A stretch of 5,846 nt of DNA, taken from assembly GCA_003158355.1 (NCBI GenBank), contig PMIV01000142.1, forward strand, positions 1 to 5,846, read 5' to 3'. Shown here piece after piece: positions 4,741-5,846 of the stretch (the first letter of the stretch is position 1; each line of letters begins with the position of its first letter). Source of the stretch: Anaerolineaceae bacterium (GTDB taxonomy: Bacteria > Chloroflexota > Anaerolineae > Anaerolineales > Anaerolineaceae). Below the pieces are notes generated by a model. It was not told where the DNA came from. It did no database searches and saw nothing but the letters and a program-made list of their open reading frames with translations. Made by a program: the position numbers and the translations under genes.

Positions 4741-5846
4741 ATGAAACCCGAAAGTAAGAAATTTATTGCCACAGTGGGTGGTCGTCCGGTCACGTTTGAA
4801 TCCGGAAAACTTGCCGCCCAGGCTGGTGGCGCAGTCACCGTTCAACTCGGTGATTCAGTAGTATTTGCAGCAGTGACTATGGGAAACGAACCCAAAATGG
4901 GTCAAGACTTTTTCCCATTAACAGTGGAATATGAAGAGAAGATGTACGCCGGCGGACGCATCCCCGGATCTTTCTTCCGCCGCGAAGGCCGACCAGGTTC
5001 CGATGCAGTTCTGGTCTCACGCCTCACCGACCGTCCTTTACGCCCCCTTTTCAATAAAGATATCCGCAACGAAGTTCAGGTCATCATGTTCTCTCTCTCT
5101 GCGGATATGGAGAATCCTCTGGATATTCTGGCCATCAACGCCGCCTCGGCCGCTTTGATGATCTCGGATATCCCCTGGGACGGACCTGTCGGTGCTGTCC
5201 GCGTTGGCCGCGTCAATGGCGAACTCGTCATTAACCCAACTTATGCTCAGATCGACCAATCTGATATTGACCTGCGCATTGCCGGAACCAAAGACGCCAT
5301 TTTAATGGTGGAATGCGGTTCCAATGAAGTGGATGAAGAATCGATGGTTTCCGCCCTGCTCTTCGGCCATGAATCTATCAAGCTTCTCGTTGCCGCTCAA
5401 GAAAAAATGGCCGCTGAAATTGGCAAAGCCAAACGCGAAGTACCTCTCTTCTCCATCGATCAGACACTGGTCGAGCGCATTTATCAGCGCACAGTCGCTG
5501 AGATGAATGAAGCGCTCGAGACCCTGCACAGCAAACATGAGCTGCAAGCTGCCATCGATGCCTTACGTGATGATGTCGTCACTGAAATGACCGATTCCGA
5601 AGACGTCGAAGCGGTTGCCAATACCAAAGAAGCTTTCGAAGAAGCCTACAAACGCGTGGTTCGTGCCCGCATCCTTGACCAACACAAACGTCCCGATGGT
5701 CGCTCGATCACCGAGATTCGCCCCATCTGGTGCGAAGTCGGTGTCAGCCCGCGTGCCCACGGTTCAGGTTTGTTCACCCGCGGTGAGACTCAGGTCTTGA
5801 CCCTGGCGACTCTGGGAACTCCCAAAGAAGCCCAGGAGATCGATAC
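4741..5846 (+). CDS. pnp: Polyribonucleotide nucleotidyltransferase (PNPase), 5' part, cut by right edge
   Basis: The 368 complete codons are the first half of PNPase (usually 700-750 aa), which degrades RNA 3'->5' by phosphorolysis, releasing nucleoside diphosphates, as a ring-shaped trimer. Order: first RNase PH-like core (about 8-150) with [16 protein letters not shown] (71-86), whose FFRR loop binds RNA in the channel, and [12 protein letters not shown] (93-104). Next comes the all-helical linker (about 235-315). Then the second, catalytic core begins at RPDGR (317-321) and includes [12 protein letters not shown] (340-351). Catalytic Asp residues and the KH and S1 domains lie beyond the edge. 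Start: SD AAGGGAG (4725-4731) is 9 nt before ATG 4741. It lies 176 bp after rpsO with a terminator between, so expression depends on read-through or a promoter I cannot see. No frame break. Confidence 0.97.
   Translation, partial: MKPESKKFIATVGGRPVTFESGKLAAQAGGAVTVQLGDSVVFAAVTMGNEPKMGQDFFPLTVEYEEKMYAGGRIPGSFFRREGRPGSDAVLVSRLTDRPLRPLFNKDIRNEVQVIMFSLSADMENPLDILAINAASAALMISDIPWDGPVGAVRVGRVNGELVINPTYAQIDQSDIDLRIAGTKDAILMVECGSNEVDEESMVSALLFGHESIKLLVAAQEKMAAEIGKAKREVPLFSIDQTLVERIYQRTVAEMNEALETLHSKHELQAAIDALRDDVVTEMTDSEDVEAVANTKEAFEEAYKRVVRARILDQHKRPDGRSITEIRPIWCEVGVSPRAHGSGLFTRGETQVLTLATLGTPKEAQEID

Noticed and set aside
4603..4845. Minus-strand frames across the pnp leader and start
   Set aside because: They overlap the terminator T-run, leader hairpins and the start of pnp, with no SD or homology.

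Overview
The window looks like a piece of bacterial chromosome of moderate GC with AT-rich intergenic DNA. The rpsO-pnp pair at the right end is an ordinary bacterial housekeeping block. An Anaerolineae/Chloroflexota origin would fit the flavour of the proteins, especially the ChrB_N-plus-MFS pair, but this is a guess: nothing in the window fixes the phylum.

Layout, left to right. (1) 1-900, minus strand: the first 300 codons of a gene that runs off the left edge. Its second half resembles a uracil-phosphoribosyltransferase-type fold. A 24-codon leader ORF lies just upstream and its stop overlaps the start of the main gene (ATGA). (2) 901-1169: a divergent, AT-rich control region. It holds a well-formed sigma-70 promoter for the rightward operon, a perfect 16-bp palindrome TGTAACAATTGTTACA touching its -10, and a weaker copy of the same site touching its -35. 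(3) 1170-3025, plus strand: a two-gene operon of a stand-alone ChrB N-terminal-type protein and a 12-TM major facilitator transporter, 11 bp apart. (4) 3036-3308, minus strand: the broken N-terminal remnant of an extended SDR (NAD-dependent epimerase/dehydratase-like) gene, convergent with the transporter. (5) 3309-3589: a spacer without a gene, except for a candidate promoter at its right end. (6) 3590-4105: a small protein of unknown function with one N-terminal membrane anchor. (7) 4106-4740: the rpsO promoter, a structured rpsO leader, rpsO itself (90 aa), a very strong intrinsic terminator and a pnp leader with two hairpins. (8) 4741-5846: the first half of pnp (368 codons), cut by the right edge.

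Functional reading: rpsO and pnp belong to the conserved translation/RNA-decay block. Their leaders carry structures where S15 and PNPase autoregulation would be expected. The left two thirds is accessory. The ChrB_N/MFS operon looks like a repressor-controlled efflux module, but no CHR-family chromate transporter (ChrA) is present, so chromate as substrate should not be assumed. I found no CRISPR array, IS element, tRNA or rRNA, and no convincing evidence of a wholly new system. The most informative items are the operator architecture at 1104-1158, the ATGA-coupled leader ORF, the decayed SDR gene and the rpsO leader fold.
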